From: Gymnopilus junonius | Lineage: Eukaryota > Basidiomycota > Agaricomycetes > Agaricales > Galerinaceae | NCBI GenBank assembly: GCA_015501075.1 | Contig: JADNYJ010000028.1 | Coordinates: forward strand, 124,001-188,000 | Length of the DNA: 64,000 nt | Direction of reading: 5' to 3' | In this document: piece by piece, positions 58,379-64,000 of the stretch | How the letters are laid out: the number at the start of each line of letters is the position of its first letter | Numbering within the stretch: the first letter of the stretch is position 1 | Program-made: the position numbers and the translations under genes | Notes under the pieces: generated by a model | Database searches by the model: none | What the model was told of the DNA's origin: nothing | What the model saw: the letters and a program-made list of their open reading frames with translations, nothing else

Positions 58379-59592
58379 TCAGCCAGACCAGACAGGCTAT
58401 AGGAATCACAACGTCAATGTTTCAAATATAAATCGCAGAAGAGACCGAATCAACTCACAGGACCGGGCTGGGTGTAGTTGGCGGGGACGGCTGAAGTAAG
58501 GAAGGAAGAAAAGTATCTTAGAGATTGAATGCCCGCCGTACGAAAATCACTTACGATCGTAGATATTGATCAAAATTCCAGGTTCCTGCATAATAGGTTT
58601 ATGAGCCAAACTGCGATGATTGGAAGGGGAATTTAGACTGACATATCCAGTGTACACCCCAGGAATGGCAACAAGAGGCCCGGGTGTTCCAGTGCCTCCG
58701 TTCGTAACATTAACTTGAGCACAACTGAGATAGAATTGGGCTAGAGGAGTAGATGAGATCAACGAGTCCCGAGGAAGAAATAGATTACTTACCACCGCCG
58801 AATGTACTCGCAACGTGCAGAGCAATTTGCTCAGTGTGCACGAGATACTGTCCACTGGGCAGATTCTTAGGAATGGCAAAGTTGACGGTGGTAATTCCTG
58901 AAATGAGTTAGAAATAAGAAGGTACCAAGCTTTAAAAAGGATAATATGTACCTGTGCCTGGGAAGGTGATAGTCTGTCCCCCATCGGTTACGGCGCTAAT
59001 CTGGAAGACCTAAAATTGAGGACAGTAAGCAAAATTTCAAGGTTAATTGGTAGTCGTCTCGTACCTTAAACCACACAGTACCATCGCCGTCCCATGAAGC
59101 TACGTTGTTGTCCGGAGCTTTCGCCATATAGACGTTGATAACCTAGTAATGGCATTTATTAGCAATTTGCTTCTCATCGATCCCACACACTTACACCTGG
59201 ATGGTAGATGGGTCCATCAGCCTCGATGCCGATGGTAGACCCCGCCTCTACTGTGGCAGTCGATGCGACAGCATTAGTTTGAGATGTGTAGCACCGTAAG
59301 TCAATACTAGTGACATCGGTGACCTGTTAAGGATATGACGATTAGTGCATGTGCAAAGAGAATCATTAGCGTAACTGACTGGAGCCTGAGAGTCAAAGTT
59401 ATTGGTCTTCCTGATGTTCACCCAGTCTCCCGTGTTGGTCCCTCTACGATGAGATCAGGGAGGGTATCTAAGGAGAAACGAAAATTTAGTAAACCAGAAG
59501 GATGTATGGAATTTGAAACATAACCTACAGTGAGAGGACACCAGAGTGGAGAGTGAAAGCGCGGCAAATATCACAGATTTCTTTCCAAACAT
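58379..59592 (-). CDS. AA9 lytic polysaccharide monooxygenase, copy B
   Basis: A secreted copper monooxygenase that oxidatively cleaves beta-1,4-glucans. The signal peptide [20 protein letters not shown] ends just before His1 (SSHY). Then follow [65 protein letters not shown] (second copper His), [40 protein letters not shown] (conserved Gln), [17 protein letters not shown] (axial Tyr and the second Cys) and a short end VWSG. About 230 residues and eight or nine introns. The exon after the signal peptide needs one extra C near 59437 (the GG/CC pair) to stay in frame (GPNTGDWV). Everything else is intact, so this is the likely functional member of the pair. Confidence 0.88.
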
Positions 59593-59644
59593 CTTCAAGG
59601 TATAAGGTTTTTGCTCTGGTATACCGCAGGGCTTTCAGCTGTCT

Positions 59645-59650
59645 TTTATA
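59645..59650 (-). promoter_or_regulatory. TATA box of AA9-B
   Basis: TATAAA on the minus strand, 58 bp before the ATG, within GTATAAAAGACA shared with copy A. Confidence 0.65.
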
Positions 59651-59812
59651 CTACCAGCTCCACATAAAATTTATAGCACAATTCGTCTCGTTCAAGCAGA
59701 GTGTTATGTCATTTAGTCTTCTTTAACTTCCGTTTGGGGCCGGTGTGACCAATGGGACTTCATCCCTGCTTTCAGGCTTCCGAGAACTTGTCGAGGCTCA
59801 GCCATGCGCCAC

Positions 59813-61292
59813 CAAATTTTCCGTATCTCCACGTCGGCCACAGACCATGCTTCCTGTAAGTGAATTGGAGTAATTGGTATAGACACTATCACACAACAGC
59901 CCTGGAGCATTTCCTGCAGAAATCTTACAGCTTAGCTTAAGAAATTTATGTTCGGAGAAGTGAGGCTTAACAGGACAGGTGGAAACGTGATGCGTAGCTA
60001 AAATCATTGGTCATAGCAGGAACATCGTCGGGTTAACGATGAGTTAAATTAGTCTAAACATCCCAATTTTTGTCAACGAAAATACAATGTCATATATTTA
60101 GAGAAAAGAAGGGTATTTATAAATGAAAAGTCGAAAATAGATGAGAGGAAAAGGCATACACCATGGAATGCAACAATGCGCTGAACTTAAGTGCTTCGTC
60201 AGAGAAGCAACCTGCAAATTAATCCGAAATCCCGTTGCTCAGAAGTTGGCTAGATGACACAAGGAAGGAACTAAACCCCTTCAAAATCGCAGATAACCCG
60301 GAGTCGCTGCTATATATTTGGGTACGAGCTACTGATGCCAATAGCAATTTATTTGCCAAGTATAAGAGCTTCTAATGGCGAATGTGAGTGGCGAGCGAGG
60401 GTGCAGAAGCAAGTGTTATGCAGACAATCATGACGCAGAGATGCTTTAAAAGTGAGCGATTAGCACTGCAAAAGACGGGCGCTGATTGAAGCATGTTGAC
60501 TCGGAGGGAGTGACGGATGTAGGTAAAGCCGCTCGCCCTCGTTGCGGTCTGAAAAATGGAGAGGGTACAATTATCAATACGCCACGGCACATGGCGAAAT
60601 GGCGGCCCGATTGCGCGGATCACCAGTTAGCCAAACTTGACCGAAATGAAGAGACTTGAGTACTGGAAAATGCTTCAGTTCCAGAGCCTGTGTAGCGCCA
60701 AAAGTTGTGAATTGACTAACTAACTAATGAAAGCAACATGGAGACATTAGATGCAGCATCATGATTTGAAACTGACCATCTATACGCACAACCAATATAT
60801 AATGATACTTCGCGAATTCTTTTCATAGGCCGTCATCAAAATATTGGATTTAAAAAAATCTTCAGTCGCGTCAACGAAAGTTAACATTTCCAACATGAAG
60901 GCCTGACTACTTATGACGACTGAATTCGATGAAGGATCCGGATCGAAATAATCTGCTACAGACATAGATATTCAATATTGACAAGGATATGCCCTGAGCA
61001 CATGTTTGTGGGAGATGGCTTACTCCAAATCCATATGCGGAGCATTCGAAATATCTGCAAATATCAGATTAACACTTGGCCCTATTCCTTGACCCATGCG
61101 GAACCCGTAGACTCGATGTCTTCGCCATTTGCACTTTCCCCTCAGCGACTGATGGCTAAGACGAGCCCGCCTTTCGGGTATCAGCGGCGAGAGCAAACCT
61201 ATGTAAGTCTACGACCACGGGTACAGACGGCATCTTTGCAATGCTCCCTCAAGATCTGGTGTCAAGGCATTTAGCCTTGAGAAAACAGGAAA
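59813..61292. other. Intergenic region, unassigned frames only
   Basis: Frames at 60372..60623 (-), 60780..60965 (-) and 60978..61274 (+) are 60-98 codons and resemble nothing I know. No RNA gene or repeat was seen. Confidence 0.4.
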
Positions 61293-62631
61293 TCAAGACC
61301 TGTCATTGTTCTTAACGACCACCGCGTGAGGAAGAGAAATCTTGTAGGAATCGTCAGAGCTCGAAAATTGTTCGACTGACGTCGTGATGTGCACCCCTCT
61401 CTCCTTGTCATCAGTTGGTTCGAAGGCAACGTCCGTGGTTCGTAGTTCGAAAGTATCCACATGTCTTCGTTGTCGTCTTGCACCGATGGTGATCGTATGA
61501 TCTGCCGAGTCAGAAACAGCAAAGTTGAGAGGGGGCAAAGTCCGCAACGTAGTAACACCAGTCGAAGAAATGTATCCGAATTTGATGTCACGAAATACCC
61601 GGCAAGCCATTGCATTGTTTATTGCGACGTTCGGGATGGTGAACATGACATGGAAAAGAGGTGGGATCGTCTTCGGGGCGAGAATCATGGCAGTGCTCAA
61701 GACATTGAACCCTACGGTTACGCTGTTGATGAATGAAGCGTGAGTTTTAGTATCAAGCAAATTTTGAGGAATTAAGACTAACAGGTAGTACTCTTGCCCG
61801 CTTTGAAGTAATGCCCGAGAGAGACCTGGTAGACCCTTCCCTTTGAAGAAAGATCGCAAGCGGCCTCGCCACGAATCATCGTAGGTCGTGTCGGCCAATA
61901 ATTTATAGGTCACAAAGAGGAAGATCATAGTGTCGTTAATGGTCGTAATGATAATCCCCGCCAAGCTGAAGGGCTTGACAAAGGTGTTGATGCATCGATT
62001 GGTAGTCCCGATGTGGCCACCCCCAATGGCAAAAGGGACTGTAATGGAGCCAGCAAGCGTTGCTAGCCATAGGAAGGCAAAGAGCGCAACGATATACCTA
62101 TTGTTGTTGAAAATGGCTCTAATGCGGAAGAAGAAAAGCAACGATGTTGACGGCACTGCTACTGCATAACAGCACCCAAGGGCGACCTGAAGCGTCTGGC
62201 AATTCCCAACAGGACCAACTAAAGATTGTCACCCATCGGTAAAGAGAGGAAGACCTATTTTGACGTACTCTGGAATGCAGTAGACGAGATAATATATGAG
62301 AAGGCGGCGATTCTGTTGATACTCGATCAACGTCGCAAGGGTTAAAATCTAAGCGCAAAACTCACCTCGAAACAAAGTAATCGACTATCGGAAAGCGAAT
62401 CCTATGCCTACGCAACATATTCCAATCGTTTCTCATATTAATAAGAATGTCCCAAGAGAACATCTGAGAGCGAACGAGCATTAAGCATTGCCAGCGTTCA
62501 GGAAGAGTGACCAAGCATACCCCACAAGTCGCGACATAAAGGTATCGAGATACTTCAAGCTGACCAGCCAAAGCTGGATCCAACCAGGCCAAAGGGGTGG
62601 AAGGATTTGGAAGGTCAGAGGGAGTGGCCAT
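61293..62631 (-). CDS. DUF6533-family seven-helix membrane protein
   Basis: Five exons: 62631..62521, 62463..62366, 62312..62269, 62218..61783 and 61722..61293, with introns of 50-60 nt and canonical ends. The start MATPSDLPNPST leads to QLEVSRYLYVATCGMFSWDI, NDWNMLRRHRIRFPIVDYFV, RIAAFSYIISSTAFQ, VALGCCYAVAVPSTSLLFFF, RIRAIFNNNRYIVALFAFLW, INDTMIFLFVTYKLLAD, LSRALLQSGQEYYL, VGFNVLSTAMILAPKTIPPL and FTIPNVAINNAMACRVFRDI. This is the standard order of the large Agaricomycete family with the DUF6533 domain and about seven helices. The C-terminal tail is hydrophilic and cytosolic in prediction. The function is not known. About 370 residues with no frame break. Confidence 0.88.
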
Positions 62632-64000
62632 CGGGATGGCTTTGAGCAGGGAGCTACAGTCCAATACAAGTCTTGTGGGGCTTATATCACATCCCGGGTC
62701 AATCCCATAGGATTACCGTGGATATATATCGTTTAGTGGCTTTAGTACGGGAGCTCCAATCAGTGAACAGCTTGATGGCTATGTTTACTATCGCAAGAAA
62801 GGAGCAAATGATGAGCGCGAACTTAAGTCAGTGCCGAGTTGCGCGGGAGGCGAGGTTCACCCGGGGTAGCCGAGCCGTGACCTCGACATACTTAGACTCG
62901 TCTAATCTCCCAGTCTTTCAATTATGGACCATTACTGAAGCAGAAACAAGGTTATAACCATTCTGCGAACCTTATTTATCGCCCCCAAGAAATAGTAATT
63001 GAGCAAGAATTTTCAACGGCCAAAATTGTGTCATTTGACCGCATGTCGGTCTCAGAGCTTGTTTCAAGGGTCTACCACAAATAGACGGGTACACCGGCCT
63101 CCGGATCGTTACAGCCCGGGTCGCTTGCCTTTGACGTGCGAACCCGAAATAATCCCGAGGATCGAGAACCTTTTATTTCCAAGTTATATCGAATTCAAAT
63201 TTGAAGAAATAACTGACCAAGGACTTGTCGACCGTTGGGATTCAGATAATTATAACCACTCGGAGAATGCAGATAAGAGGCAGATGAAGTGCATTTTGGC
63301 ATTACCATCAGTGGCGCTTCTGGCCATCACAGTCATGTCAAGGGTATTTTGACTTGCTCCAGTCCTTGTGGAAGAGAATCTCGCTAGGAAGTCAGAGTGT
63401 TCGAACCGTACATCATGTTGCCACGCTCAAGACAAACAACCTTCCTAGGATGCGAAGAGGGTACCCTAAAACTGATGGTGGCCCATCACCACTGGATCGT
63501 GGAACAGGAGGCAACTGTAAGCGGAAACGGCACGGAGTCCTTCACTGGATCTGCAAAGCTCGCGATCAAGCTGGCAGCCACAGCACAAAAATCGTGGATT
63601 GCCATGACATCTTCTCGTAATCTTCTGCTGCTCGTTGTCCGTACCTCCAAGCGCGCTGGCGCAGAGAACCATATAAAGATGGAGATTCCATAAAAAGGTG
63701 AAATTCTGCACTCCTCCAGATCAAAGCACTGAAAGATTGTGTGCAGGAGATAAATGAGCAGACCGTCATTCGCATGCGCAGTGAAGAAGGAATTAAAAGA
63801 AATAGATTTTTTTTTCTAAGGACTGCCTGGTCCTTGGAACAAAATCATGAGGAAGAGCAAGATATCATGACTTTGCATGGAGAACTCGAGAAATGTTCCG
63901 TATAAACCTTGTATACATTAAGCCGACAGCAGTGACGAGGAAGAGATGGCCACTTACCTTATAACAGCATCACATTATTCACATACACGAATGGCAGTAG
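62632..64000. other. Window end, no supportable gene
   Basis: Open frames at 62999..63352 (+) and 63397..63693 (+) are about 100 codons without recognisable motifs. A gene running off the right edge cannot be excluded. Confidence 0.4.

Larger units (their letters stand above)
57940..59812 (-). repeat. AA9 inverted duplication, right arm
   Basis: Inverted counterpart of 40270..42085 covering the promoter, the whole gene and about 400 bp downstream. The arms differ by many substitutions in introns and flanks, so the duplication is not recent. Confidence 0.8.

Noticed and set aside
1..64000. CRISPR arrays, bacterial operons or prophage
   Set aside because: Spliceosomal introns throughout, no direct-repeat/spacer arrays and no Shine-Dalgarno pattern; this is eukaryotic nuclear DNA.

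Overview
The window reads as nuclear DNA of a filamentous basidiomycete, most likely an Agaricomycete. Genes are dense and split by many short introns (mostly 47-80 nt, GT..AG with CTAAC-like branch sites). The gene set fits such a fungus: an AA9 lytic polysaccharide monooxygenase, a membrane-anchored GH27 alpha-galactosidase, a DUF6533 seven-helix protein, BTB/POZ proteins and Tup1. I derived exon structures by hand from splice signals, reading frame and remembered family motifs. No database search was possible.

Left to right. 0-6 kb: a MED25-ACID-like gene, a poor stretch, and a Sos7-like kinetochore gene. 6.4-12.4 kb: a GH27 gene converging on a first TUP1 gene (TUP1-A). 15-21 kb: GPI8 and an HCNGP/SAP30BP-like gene start back to back only 68 bp apart, followed by an MFS permease. 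21.7-25.7 kb: a multi-span membrane protein and a PHO84-like phosphate permease. 26-40 kb: an accessory zone of duplicated, mostly broken pieces (three BTB/POZ copies, two copies of an Agaricomycete gene of unknown function, a kinase-fold fragment and tRNA genes) around a giant low-complexity bHLH gene. 40-60 kb: two inverted copies of an AA9 gene about 15 kb apart; between them lie a complete-looking 3.25-kb DNA transposon and a second TUP1 gene (TUP1-B). 61-62.7 kb: an intact DUF6533 gene.

Two features dominate. First, many gene pairs are inverted: TUP1-A/TUP1-B, BTB copies, the unknown gene and its partial copy, and AA9-A/AA9-B. The first three pairs have midpoints near 32-33 kb, around the bHLH gene. 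Second, several otherwise conserved genes (Sos7-like, GH27, MFS, PHO84-like, AA9-B and above all bHLH) need a one-base correction, nearly always one base added to a homopolymer run. That looks more like residual long-read indel error than gene death, and anyone using these protein models should know it.

Functionally the window mixes core genes (Mediator, kinetochore, GPI transamidase, spliceosome-linked HCNGP, Tup1 corepressor) with saprotroph enzymes (AA9, GH27) and transporters. Tup1 is a known glucose/nitrogen-responsive corepressor in fungi, so it could in principle regulate the neighbouring carbohydrate-active genes; this is an inference from neighbourhood only.
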